Assembly: GCA_964645705.1 (NCBI GenBank)
Contig: CAZYAB010000006.1
Coordinates: forward strand, 1-64,000
Length of the DNA stretch: 64,000 nucleotides
DNA from: CAXGTL01 sp964645705
GTDB taxonomy: Archaea; Nanobdellota; Nanobdellia; Woesearchaeales; CAXGTL01
Direction: 5' to 3'
Below the pieces are notes generated by a model. The model searched no databases, was not told the origin of the DNA, and saw nothing but the letters and a program-made list of their open reading frames with translations. Shown here piece after piece: positions 8,520 through 15,965 of this stretch. Numbering within the stretch: the first letter of the stretch is position 1; every line of letters begins with the position of its first letter. The translations under genes were made by a program, and so were the position numbers.

Positions 8520-8978
8520 TTATCTCTTGTAATAAGTTATAATAAATCTACCTGTATAATTACCTCTTGGAAAACCAGGAGCACTTGCACCTATGTGTAT
8601 TTCTTTGCCTTCATTAGGTTCTAAATGAATTTCTTTAGGATATTCTAGCCAATTTTTCATTTCTCCTTCAGATCTCATTTTAATAATAATATCATATTCA
8701 AATTCATTTTTTAATGCCATAAATCTTCCTGCAGCTCCACCAGGAGTCATCTTGCCAAAATTAAGTCTGTTTGTTTCCATGTTCCAACCAGAAGAATTAC
8801 TTATTTGTGCAAAAACCTCAAATTCTTCAACCTTAATTATTTTGAATCTTTTGTATAAATGATAAGTTACAAATCCTGTTGCTTTATTAATTCCATCTGT
8901 TTTAACTGTTACTATTGTTAATACAGAAGCAATGATCATCACAAATATTGTCAATAGGGCTAGTTTTTTTAATCTCAT
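8520..8978 (-). CDS. Secreted or membrane-anchored beta-sandwich protein
   Basis: 152 residues: N-terminal hydrophobic helix (about 4-26), then a domain with 'LNFGKMTPGGAAGRFMALKN', 'WLEYPKEIHLEPNEGKEIHI' and 'FPRGNYTGRFIITYYKR' at the C-terminus. This strand pattern is typical of Ig-like or CARDB-type bacterial and archaeal surface modules. It lies 18 nt before the next surface gene's stop and is probably in one transcript with 8997-10274. No enzyme motif is seen. Confidence 0.7.
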   Translation of the reverse strand: MRLKKLALLTIFVMIIASVLTIVTVKTDGINKATGFVTYHLYKRFKIIKVEEFEVFAQISNSSGWNMETNRLNFGKMTPGGAAGRFMALKNEFEYDIIIKMRSEGEMKNWLEYPKEIHLEPNEGKEIHIGASAPGFPRGNYTGRFIITYYKR

Positions 8979-8996
8979 TTTCTTTGCTTCTTTATC

Positions 8997-10274
8997 TTAT
9001 TTCTTTTTATTTTTGAGTTTTAAAGGGATTTTTATAGTAAATAGATATTTTTTGTTTTTTTTATTCTTTTTTTTAATTTTTTTCTTTGGTATTCTCTTTC
9101 CTTTTTTAATATTTCTATCTTTGAAAATATTTATTACTAGTATTATGTTTATTACTATCATTATTAGTGTAACTATCACAATAGATGAAATCAATATCAA
9201 TGATTTTCCTGTTAAACCAAATATGTTGAATGGCATTTCAGCATCTGGTTTTCTTACTACTAATATTTCATCTTTGATTGTTTTAGTCGTGTCTTCAAAA
9301 TGTAGAATTATTTGAATATCATATTCTCCTAGTTCCCATCCTGTTGTATCAATATAAGATACTATTTCTCTAGAATCCCATGCTCTTAAATCATAATTAG
9401 GTGTTTGAATTTCTTTTATTATTTCTCCATCTTTGCTAATTATAATATCTGCAAAAACTTTTTCTATGTTGTTATTCCATAAACTTTCTAATTTAATCTT
9501 CATTTCATTTGTTTCATTAATATAAAGTTCTTTTGTAAATTCTGTAATTAATATATCCAATGTTCCTATTTTGAAAATAGTTTCAGTTTCTCTTTCTTTG
9601 GAATCATAATAACCAGTAATCTCTGCATTGTATATCCCTGGGTTTAAATCTTCTGTTGATAGATAATGAACAAATTCGTGTGATGAACCTACTGGAATTG
9701 CAACTTTCTCACTTTTCAATGTTTTTATTTTTTCATCATCTTTATATATTTTTATTTTTGTATAAGCTTTATTAATGTTGACTTGACCAAAGTTCTTGAT
9801 TGTTACATCTATCTCAACTTCTTCTCCTTTATTTGCATTGTAAATTTCTGTAAACATTTCTGCATATAGACCTTCATATGGGATATCAATATGAATCCTT
9901 CCTTCAACAGCTGTTAAACCTGATACTGATTGACCTTTACTTGTTGCATGTATTGGCTTTTCTTTTACCATTATACTTATTATTTCATGTCCTTGTTTTT
10001 CTATGTCTCTTGGGAAATCAAATATTACTTGAAACTTATGTCCTATTCCTGTTGACTCAAGTTTTTTGACTTCAATATATTGTTCTAATAATTCATGAGA
10101 TCCAATTATAACTTCATAGTTTCCAACACCTGTTACATGATAATTAACAATATATTTATTATTTGGTTGAACTTCCATTTTATGAACAGAAGGTGCAAGG
10201 CCAATTGAATAAACAGAATTAGAAAAAAACATGATTAATACAAACACACATATACATATCCACTCTTTTTTCAT
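8997..10274 (-). CDS. Membrane-anchored surface protein with Ig-like domains (paralogue of 10403-11560)
   Basis: 425 residues: signal peptide (about 5-23), a large extracellular part with three Ig-like units, a membrane helix at about 356-380 and a C-terminal tail of about 40 residues that is nearly all Lys/Arg/Ile. Clear parallels with 10403-11560: both begin 'GLAPSVHKMEVQPN' or 'GVRPSKKYFEFQPN' after the signal peptide and both contain 'ADIIISKDGEI' or 'ADIILFKSGKQI' followed by 'SYIDTTGWELGEYD' or 'SYLDARGIETGDYQ'. No catalytic motif. Likely an envelope or COG1470-type structural protein. Confidence 0.75.
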   Translation of the reverse strand: MKKEWICICVFVLIMFFSNSVYSIGLAPSVHKMEVQPNNKYIVNYHVTGVGNYEVIIGSHELLEQYIEVKKLESTGIGHKFQVIFDFPRDIEKQGHEIISIMVKEKPIHATSKGQSVSGLTAVEGRIHIDIPYEGLYAEMFTEIYNANKGEEVEIDVTIKNFGQVNINKAYTKIKIYKDDEKIKTLKSEKVAIPVGSSHEFVHYLSTEDLNPGIYNAEITGYYDSKERETETIFKIGTLDILITEFTKELYINETNEMKIKLESLWNNNIEKVFADIIISKDGEIIKEIQTPNYDLRAWDSREIVSYIDTTGWELGEYDIQIILHFEDTTKTIKDEILVVRKPDAEMPFNIFGLTGKSLILISSIVIVTLIMIVINIILVINIFKDRNIKKGKRIPKKKIKKKNKKNKKYLFTIKIPLKLKNKKK

Positions 10275-10333
10275 CTTATTTATTGTTTGTTTATGTATAT
10301 ATAAAGTTTTTCTTTATTTTTGTGTTTTCTATT

Positions 10334-10379
10334 ACCCGCCAAACCCACTTCCCCACCACCCACCCTTTTCTGATAAGGA
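10334..10379 (+). repeat. C-rich intergenic element, copy 3
   Basis: Reads ACCCGCCAAACCCACTTCCC then CACCACCCACCC and ends in the hairpin CCTT-ttctgat-AAGG. Its first half is almost identical to copy 5, 5.5 kb away. It lies 60 nt upstream of the minus-strand start at 10274, in the gap before the next surface gene. Confidence 0.8.
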
Positions 10380-10402
10380 CTGAGTCTGGAGAATTTTATA
10401 TT

Positions 10403-11560
10403 TTATTTTCTCTTCTTAATTAATTTTATAGTATAAACAAAGAATACGACTACTGTAATAAACAGAACAATGAATGCAATCACCAATATTGTTGTCATGT
10501 CTAATGGCTTTTGTTTGCTGTATTTGTCAAATTCATCTTGGGTCATAATTGAGATTTGGTGCGAACTTTTGTCAATCTTCTCTCCGTGATAAACTATTGC
10601 GTCTAATTGATAGTCTCCTGTTTCAATACCTCTTGCATCTAGATAAGAAGTAATTGTTTTTGTTGACCATGGATCAACTTCAAATGAAACTGTTTTTATT
10701 GACGTGATTTGTTTTCCACTCTTAAACAAAATAATGTCTGCATAGACATTTTCTAGTTTTTCATTCCATTCATTTTTAAATCCTATTTTTAGTTCATTTA
10801 TTTTGTTTGTAACAAAAAATTTGTCAATGTAGTCTATCAAAATTTTCGGTTCTCCTATCTTGAATTCTTTTATTATCTCTATAACTTTGTTATCATAGTT
10901 GACAGAAGCCATTGCTTTATAATTTCCTTTTTGTATAGATGATTTTGATAATGTAGATTTTAGTTCTTTTTGTTCACCTGAATTTAATGATGTTTTGTCA
11001 GAAGATAATTTTGAAATTTCTTTTTCAATGTCAAGAATTGTTACGTCGCTCTTTATTTCATTAATATTTTCTTGACCTTTATTATTTACTAATGTAAAAA
11101 TGTCGACGTCTTGTTGTAATGGAACTATCTTTAAACTTGCTTCTAGATATTTGTCAGGAGCAGGAGTGTTGACAATGACTTTGTAAATAAGTTTTATGTT
11201 TGCAGTTACTTGTGTCCCTGAAATCTTTATGTCTGGGATTGATTCTGTTACAACTATTTCTCCTATTGTTTCTCCTGGTCGAAGCTGAGATGGAAATTTT
11301 ACTTTGTATGTGAATAATTTCTCACCCTCACTAAATTTTATGTTTTCCTCTTCAAGTTCAATGTATTCTGCTAAATCTCCTTGTGTGTAAATGTGCAAAT
11401 CTAAATCTTTATTATCATTGTTTATGATTTTAAATGAACCTTGCATTACTTCGTTTGGTTGGAATTCAAAATATTTTTTTGATGGTCTAACTCCCAAGCC
11501 AAGAACTAATTGTGTAAGAAGAAGTAATACTATTATGCATATCACTGTTTTTTTTATCAT
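10403..11560 (-). CDS. Membrane-anchored surface protein with Ig-like domains
   Basis: About 385 residues from ATG 11560 (an upstream in-frame start would run into tRNA-Ser). Signal peptide at about 4-22, extracellular Ig-like region, membrane helix near the C-terminus ('TTILVIAFIVLFITVVVFFV') and a short Lys tail. It is a paralogue of 8997-10274. It starts only 22 nt after the 3' end of tRNA-Ser, so it may be expressed from the tRNA transcript. Like its paralogue it is probably a structural envelope protein; no enzymatic residues are apparent. Confidence 0.75.
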   Translation of the reverse strand: MIKKTVICIIVLLLLTQLVLGLGVRPSKKYFEFQPNEVMQGSFKIINNDNKDLDLHIYTQGDLAEYIELEEENIKFSEGEKLFTYKVKFPSQLRPGETIGEIVVTESIPDIKISGTQVTANIKLIYKVIVNTPAPDKYLEASLKIVPLQQDVDIFTLVNNKGQENINEIKSDVTILDIEKEISKLSSDKTSLNSGEQKELKSTLSKSSIQKGNYKAMASVNYDNKVIEIIKEFKIGEPKILIDYIDKFFVTNKINELKIGFKNEWNEKLENVYADIILFKSGKQITSIKTVSFEVDPWSTKTITSYLDARGIETGDYQLDAIVYHGEKIDKSSHQISIMTQDEFDKYSKQKPLDMTTILVIAFIVLFITVVVFFVYTIKLIKKRK

Positions 11561-11582
11561 TTTTTTGTTTATAAAAAAAATA

Positions 11583-11766
11583 CGTCGAGGAGGGGACTTT
11601 CTCACTAACGTTCGAAGCAGTAACGTCTTCGACGTTAATATTTGAACCCCTAAATCCCGAAGGAAACTAGCTCGCTGCCTGTTTGATAGCAGGCTAGCGC
11701 AGTACCAGATTGCACTAAATCGTAGATTTGTGCATAAAACCCACGGTTTTATTGTGCCACCTCGAC
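11583..11766 (-). tRNA. tRNA-Ser(GCT) with at least three introns
   Basis: The acceptor GTCGAGG (11766-11760) pairs with CCTCGAC (11590-11584), with discriminator G as in archaeal tRNA-Ser. Anticodon stem CTAGC/GCTAG encloses 21 nt, consistent with loop CTGCTAA and a 14-nt intron at 37/38. The variable arm TTCCTTCGGGA is class II. T-stem AGGGG/CCCCT encloses about 50 nt instead of 7, an intron of about 42 nt between TTCAA and AAGT. The D-arm is about 42 nt too long and holds two perfect hairpins (ATAAAAC/GTTTTAT and AAATC/GATTT), so one or two further introns. Total 184 nt against about 88 mature. Exact splice sites need a BHB search. Confidence 0.8.
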
Positions 11767-11825
11767 ATGAATTAATAGAATGTGTTGGTGTTTTTAAAGA
11801 TTTCTGATATATTGAGAAAAATGAG

Positions 11826-12031
11826 TAGCGGGGAGAGGACTTTCATCCTAAATGGAATTTGAACCTCCGACTTCCTCTGCTTTGAGCTGACTCAAAACAT
11901 CTGAGGGTTATGAGCCTTCCGTGGTTCTTAGTAAACCTCTCCGGGCACTCCTGATTGAGCACACAAGAGTATTACCTCAAGTATTCTGCCCTATTACGGT
12001 ATAGAAAGTTATTACTTACTATATCCCCGCT
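11826..12031 (-). tRNA. Initiator tRNA-Met(CAT) with about five introns
   Basis: Acceptor AGCGGGG (12031-12025) pairs with CCCCGCT; A1-U72 and discriminator A fit an archaeal initiator tRNA. 206 nt against 76 mature. Extra blocks: about 31 nt between acceptor and D-stem (hairpin TATAG/CTATA); about 30 nt in the D-loop (TTGAG/CTCAA); about 22 nt inside the anticodon stem at 29/30 (GGTT/AACC); about 29 nt in the variable loop (TTTGAG/CTCAAA); about 18 nt in the T-loop. Removing them gives GGGC/GCCC, GAGGG-CTCATAA-CCCTC, AGGTC and GGAGG/CCTCT, all canonical. The three G:C pairs typical of initiators arise only after splicing. Confidence 0.8.
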
Positions 12032-12144
12032 ATAAAATTGGCAGAACATAACTAGAAAACTAGTCTTTATTTATAAATATTGGTGAATTTATCACTGGTC
12101 ACTGGCCATCCGTAAGATATATAAAGTCTAAAATCTGTTAAAAA

Positions 12145-12231
12145 ATAGGGATACGCAAACCAGCTAAATTGTAATTTTCTTAGAAAATAGAAAATCACTT
12201 ATGCAGGTTAGCTTAACATCCTATTTTTTTC
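12145..12231 (+). ncRNA. Candidate small structured RNA or leader upstream of the LAGLIDADG gene
   Basis: An outer stem ATAGG(G)AT/ATCCTAT closes about 75 nt, with inner stems AGCTAA/TTAGCT and ATTTTC/GAAAAT, and a T run follows immediately. It lies between the tRNA genes and the start of 12282-12839. It could be a leader element of that gene, an H/ACA-like guide or chance pairing in AT-rich DNA. The wider gap 12032-12281 shows nothing else. Confidence 0.3.
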
Positions 12232-12281
12232 CTCTAAGATTTTCTAATAAGAATGAAGAAAATCTTTGTGAGGTGATAAGC

Positions 12282-12839
12282 ATGGAATTAACTAAGATAA
12301 ATATAAAAAAATTAGTAGAGGGAAAAAAGACTTATCCTAGTTGGAGTACTAATTCCACTTATTATTTAAAATTTCAAGAACAGAATAATAACATATTAGT
12401 TTATTACATAACAAAAAATAATAAAAAAATAAGCAGAATTTTCCCTAAAGAAGTTATTTTAACTTCTAAATTGATTTATGTTTTAGGTCTTCTTAAAGGT
12501 GAAGGTTCTACATCATTAGGTAAATCTAATTATAGAAGGTTTACGATAACTAATTCAGATCCTGAGATAATTAATATCATTCTAAATGAATTGGAAAATA
12601 GTAATTTGTTTAAGAAATCTAATATTATTAATAAGTCTATACATTTATTGCATTATACAAAATCTGAAAGTGAAGTCACTGATTTTTGGTCTAAAAAAAT
12701 TAATTTAGATAAAAACAAATTTAAATGTTTTGATGACCAAAGAAAAACTTCTAATTTTGGGGTTTGCCATGTATATATTAGTGATGTTCTTCTTAGAAGA
12801 ATAGTAGATTTAATTCATGAGTCTTTTTTTCAAGCATAA
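12282..12839 (+). CDS. LAGLIDADG-like protein (homing endonuclease fold)
   Basis: About 185 residues from ATG 12282, which has GAGGTGAT just upstream; a longer frame from 12201 lacks such a site. The motif 'LIYVLGLLKGEGSTS' followed by 'RRFTITNSDPEIINIILNEL' is the usual order of a LAGLIDADG helix and the following beta/alpha unit. Only one clear motif is visible, and the second half (about 110-185) is weaker, so it may act as a dimer, or be a regulator or splicing factor with this fold. Archaeal LAGLIDADG enzymes are often linked to tRNA or rRNA introns, and this gene lies 250 nt from two multi-intron tRNAs. Whether it ever sat in an intron is unknown. Confidence 0.65.
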   Translation: MELTKINIKKLVEGKKTYPSWSTNSTYYLKFQEQNNNILVYYITKNNKKISRIFPKEVILTSKLIYVLGLLKGEGSTSLGKSNYRRFTITNSDPEIINIILNELENSNLFKKSNIINKSIHLLHYTKSESEVTDFWSKKINLDKNKFKCFDDQRKTSNFGVCHVYISDVLLRRIVDLIHESFFQA

Positions 12840-13159
12840 GGTTTTTTATAACTTGTATCATTCCTGAGAACGTGGTGAATGTGATTTTCCATGTCTTTGA
12901 ACACTTTGTGCAATGTTCTTGCTAAGTCCCAGTCAAATGCTTTTGTTTCAAAAACTTTGTTGCCGACAGAAGCTCTGACTTTTATTGAGAATTTTCTTTT
13001 GCCACCAGTTGCTTTTTGTGTCTTTATGTGAACTGTTAAATGGTCCATGTTTGGCAAAGATCTGTCTATCTTGTCACCATATTCTTGTGTAAGGTTTTTT
13101 ACTTCTTGTTTTTCTGATCCTGATAATTCACTCAGTCCTGCGTATTGGATTGTTGCCAT
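12830..13159 (-). CDS. RaiA/HPF-like small protein (possible ribosome-associated factor)
   Basis: 109 residues. The pattern 'DHLTVHIKTQKATGGKRKF', then 'SIKVRASVGNKVFETKAFD' and 'WDLARTLHKVFKDMENHI' matches the beta-alpha-beta-beta-beta-alpha fold of sigma-54 modulation/S30EA (RaiA, HPF) proteins, which bind idle ribosomes. Identity to named members looks weak, so this is a fold-level call. It overlaps the end of the converging LAGLIDADG-like gene by 10 nt. Its upstream region holds C-rich element copy 4 and is shared with the divergent RNase HIII gene. Confidence 0.55.
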   Translation of the reverse strand: MATIQYAGLSELSGSEKQEVKNLTQEYGDKIDRSLPNMDHLTVHIKTQKATGGKRKFSIKVRASVGNKVFETKAFDWDLARTLHKVFKDMENHIHHVLRNDTSYKKPYA

Positions 13160-13205
13160 GTTTATTTAATTTGTGTAGGTAGTATTTATAGGTTTCTGTT
13201 GACTT

Positions 13206-13245
13206 ACCATCCACAACCCCTCCACCACCCATTGATTCTGTTGGG
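13206..13245 (+). repeat. C-rich intergenic element, copy 4 (short form)
   Basis: Reads ACCATCCACAACCCCTCCAC then CACCC, followed by the hairpin CCCA-ttgattctgt-TGGG. The stem bases differ from the other copies but still pair, which is the main evidence that the hairpin matters. It lies in the divergent promoter region between 13159 (minus) and 13306 (plus). Confidence 0.65.
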
Positions 13246-13305
13246 CCGTGTTTTTTCTTATCATCTACACAAACATTTTTATACTCTACAATTAATAATA
13301 ACATT

Positions 13306-14136
13306 ATGACAGTTTTCATCAATGTAAAAAAAGGTGACAAAGCATTTCTCATTGAAAAATTAAAGCTAGGTTTAGATGAAGTCAAGACAAAATACGAGAT
13401 ATTCCGACTTAGAAACAGAGACATTGTTATGGTTTTGTTTAAGTCAGGCAAACTTGTGCTGCAAGGCAAGGATGAGAATGTTATGTATTATTCTAAATTA
13501 TTGAAATCATCTGGGTTTATTGAACAGAAAAAGATTGAGTTTGTTAAACAAGAAGGTGTTTTTATTGGAAGTGATGAATCTTTGAAAGGGGATACATTTG
13601 GTGGAATTGTTGTCGTCGGTATAAGAGCTAATAATATTCAGAGGGAAAACTTAAGATTGCTTGGTGTCATGGATTCTAAAAAAATAAAAGATGCTAAAGT
13701 TGGTGGTTATGCTGATGAAATAAGAAAGATTGTCAAAGTTTCTGTGAAGAATCTTCCACCAAATAAGTATAATGCATATAGATTTGGTTTAACAAAATTG
13801 ATGAATAGGTTGCATCGCGAAGTTTATTCTGATCTGAAAAAAGGTTCAAGTTCGGCGGAACTAAAATGGGTTGTTGATAAATATCCTGGTTGTACAGTTG
13901 GTGATATTGCTGTTACAAAAGCTGAATCAAAATATGTTGAAGTTGCAGCTGCGTCTATAGTTGCGCGTGACTTTGCATTGCAACAATTAGCAAAGTTAAG
14001 TGCTAAGTTAGGTATAACTGTTCCAAAAGGTTCATCTCATGTCAAAGATGCATTAGAGTTTTTGAAAAAATCAAAAAGAGATCCTAAGCAGTTTGTTAAG
14101 ATGAATTTTGGGAATGTTAGGAAGGTGTTTGGTTAA
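13306..14136 (+). CDS. rnhC: Ribonuclease HIII
   Basis: 276 residues. The N-terminal part (1-80) resembles the TBP-like substrate-binding domain of RNase HIII ('VLFKSGKLVLQGKDENV'). The catalytic domain begins 'GVFIGSDESLKGDTFGGIVV', with the D-E of the type 2 RNase H active site and the Lys-Gly-Asp of the HIII subgroup. Further motifs are 'VMDSKKIKD' and 'AAASIVARD' (catalytic Asp near the end of the latter). It degrades RNA in RNA/DNA hybrids. Most archaea carry RNase HII, so an HIII-type enzyme is less usual. It starts close to a likely promoter and C-rich element copy 4. Confidence 0.85.
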   Translation: MTVFINVKKGDKAFLIEKLKLGLDEVKTKYEIFRLRNRDIVMVLFKSGKLVLQGKDENVMYYSKLLKSSGFIEQKKIEFVKQEGVFIGSDESLKGDTFGGIVVVGIRANNIQRENLRLLGVMDSKKIKDAKVGGYADEIRKIVKVSVKNLPPNKYNAYRFGLTKLMNRLHREVYSDLKKGSSSAELKWVVDKYPGCTVGDIAVTKAESKYVEVAAASIVARDFALQQLAKLSAKLGITVPKGSSHVKDALEFLKKSKRDPKQFVKMNFGNVRKVFG

Positions 14137-14137
14137 T

Positions 14138-15001
14138 TTATTCTTCTTCAGTTAATTTTCTAAAGTCTAAATAATTTCTACTATTCCAGAGATGTATTCC
14201 ATGGTTGAGCATTTCCCAAGTTATTTGAGAATCAACTAATTCTGATTTTAGATATCCTTTATATTCATACATGAGTGCATTATTTTTAGATGCTAAGTTA
14301 TCAAATATCTCATGATTCATTTTGGATATTTGATTTATGATATCTTTAACTTCAAAATCACGAAATTTAAAACCATTTGTTAAATGCATGTATGCTGGTT
14401 CACAACGTGTTCTAAATTCTCTTTGATCTATTTCTGTTCGCCACTTAATTTCGGGGCCTGTAGGATATTGATATCTTATACTGCCAAAATAAAATAGATT
14501 GTAGTCAATACTAATACTCTCTTTGTAATATCTTATTAACATCTGTCTATTATCCATACTAATGGCAACATGGTGATTTACTTCAAAAGTATGATGTGGA
14601 GCAAAAAACATTCTGCCACCGTTAACATTAAATCTTTCATCAAGATATCTTTCAAGATTTGAAGAATATTCTCTTGATGGCACATCTGCTATTATTTGTA
14701 ATGGAATAATCTTTGGTTCTTTTAAGAATATAAATCTTCCAACATTTTCAGGGCGTTGCATTTCAGGATTTATTTTTAGTTTACTAGATTTATAAATTAA
14801 CTTTGTTACTTCTTTATAATGTTTTATACAAGAAAAACTAGTTTCTTCAGTAAATTTGTATACTCTGTGGGGTATAATGACTAAATTTGGTTTCTCCCCA
14901 CAAACTTTACAAGGTTCTCTTCTCCCTCCAAAATGAAGTAGTCCATCATCTTTCCCTTTTACTACTTTAAATTTTCTCTCTCTAATCTTTTTATTTACCA
15001 T
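14138..15001 (-). CDS. Hypothetical protein with one CxxC pair
   Basis: 287 residues; I do not recognise the family. It has an N-terminal 'CKVCGEKPNLVIIPH' and a nearby 'CIKHYKE' that could bind zinc together, then a His-rich stretch 'FFAPHHTFEVNHHVAISMD' (about 130-150). No signal or membrane segment, so cytoplasmic. It converges with RNase HIII (1 nt apart) and diverges from the TrmB-type regulator gene with only 57 nt between starts, so the two may share control. Confidence 0.7.
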   Translation of the reverse strand: MVNKKIRERKFKVVKGKDDGLLHFGGRREPCKVCGEKPNLVIIPHRVYKFTEETSFSCIKHYKEVTKLIYKSSKLKINPEMQRPENVGRFIFLKEPKIIPLQIIADVPSREYSSNLERYLDERFNVNGGRMFFAPHHTFEVNHHVAISMDNRQMLIRYYKESISIDYNLFYFGSIRYQYPTGPEIKWRTEIDQREFRTRCEPAYMHLTNGFKFRDFEVKDIINQISKMNHEIFDNLASKNNALMYEYKGYLKSELVDSQITWEMLNHGIHLWNSRNYLDFRKLTEEE

Positions 15002-15019
15002 TCAAGAATAGACCCAAAC

Positions 15020-15052
15020 ACTTATATATAACAACTTACTACAACTTGTTGT
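15020..15052 (+). promoter_or_regulatory. TATA box and possible operator of the TrmB-type gene
   Basis: ACTTATATATA at 15020-15030 lies 28 nt before ATG 15059, so the transcript is probably leaderless. Between them are two ACAACTT direct repeats (15031-15037 and 15041-15047), and the second forms the imperfect palindrome ACAAC-TT-GTTGT (15041-15052) over the expected start site. This is a plausible autoregulatory operator for the divergent pair. Confidence 0.45.
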
Positions 15053-15058
15053 GGTTGT

Positions 15059-15811
15059 ATGATCAGTAGAACACTTAGCAGACTAGGTTTAAATGAATAT
15101 GAAATAAGAGTTTATCTAGAATTAATTAAATCAGGAACTATTGGCGCTGTTAAACTTAGCAAGAGATCTGATGTTCCATTCGGAAGAATATATGATGTTC
15201 TTTACCAGCTGGAATCTAAAGGTTTTGTTAAGGTGATATTAGCTAAACCAAAGAAATTCGCACCTATTGAACCTAATATAGCAATTGAATCTGCTTTAAA
15301 GAAATTAAAAGAAAATTATGAAGATGTGGAAAAAGAAGCTTTGAAAGATAAAAAACAATTAGAATTACAATATTCTGCTCATGAAGAGAAGAAGCCTAAT
15401 GTATGGATAATAAGTGGAAAGAAAAATATTAGAGAAGTCAGAAGAAGATTATTATCAAAAGTAAAAAAGGAGTTTAATGCCATTGTTAGCAAAGGAATTA
15501 GCACAGGTTATGACCCTGTTATAGAAAGAATAGCAAGAGAATCTAATAAAAGAGGTGTAAAAAGAAAGTTCATAGAAGGCAAAGGTACAGACAAAAGAAA
15601 GATAAAAAGTAAAATCAAAGGCGGAGCTTTGGTAAAAAGAAGTAATAATAAAGGATTTACATTGACTGTTGTTGATAATGATTCTGTTGGCATTGAACTA
15701 AAGGACAGGATGCTAGGCAGAATAACTGTTATGATCGAGAACAAAGGCTTTGCAAAAGCTATGAATGAATATTTTGATTATAAATGGAGGAAGAGTAGGA
15801 AAATTAGATAA
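15059..15811 (+). CDS. TrmB-family transcriptional regulator
   Basis: 250 residues. The N-terminal winged helix (about 1-75) reads 'LGLNEYEIRVYLELIKSGTI', then 'VPFGRIYDVLYQLESKGFVK', characteristic of TrmB regulators. A coiled region (80-110) and a C-terminal domain (about 115-245) like the TrmB/phospholipase D-like effector part follow. TrmB proteins usually control sugar or central metabolic genes; no ligand can be read here. Its short upstream region holds a palindrome over the predicted start site. SMC follows 155 nt downstream on the same strand. Confidence 0.8.
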   Translation: MISRTLSRLGLNEYEIRVYLELIKSGTIGAVKLSKRSDVPFGRIYDVLYQLESKGFVKVILAKPKKFAPIEPNIAIESALKKLKENYEDVEKEALKDKKQLELQYSAHEEKKPNVWIISGKKNIREVRRRLLSKVKKEFNAIVSKGISTGYDPVIERIARESNKRGVKRKFIEGKGTDKRKIKSKIKGGALVKRSNNKGFTLTVVDNDSVGIELKDRMLGRITVMIENKGFAKAMNEYFDYKWRKSRKIR

Positions 15812-15870
15812 TTAAGTACCAAAATATATATAAATAGATCATTAATCTATATATATAAATAAGGTGTATG

Positions 15871-15917
15871 GCCCACCAAACCCACTTCCCCGCCACCCGC
15901 CCGTGGCTTCTAAGGGG
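15871..15917 (+). repeat. C-rich intergenic element, copy 5
   Basis: Reads GCCCACCAAACCCACTTCCC then CGCCACCCGCCC, followed by CCC-gtggcttctaa-GGGG. This is the only copy whose nearest downstream gene (SMC, start 15966) is on the plus strand, so orientation of the element follows the chromosome strand and not the gene. Confidence 0.8.
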
Positions 15918-15965
15918 TAATATGAGGATGGCTAAATTTAATAAAAACAAAGGTGAACTAAACTA

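Noticed and set aside
13128..13469. 113-codon minus-strand frame
   Set aside because: It overlaps the RNase HIII start, C-rich element copy 4 and the neighbour gene; its composition is that of a shadow.
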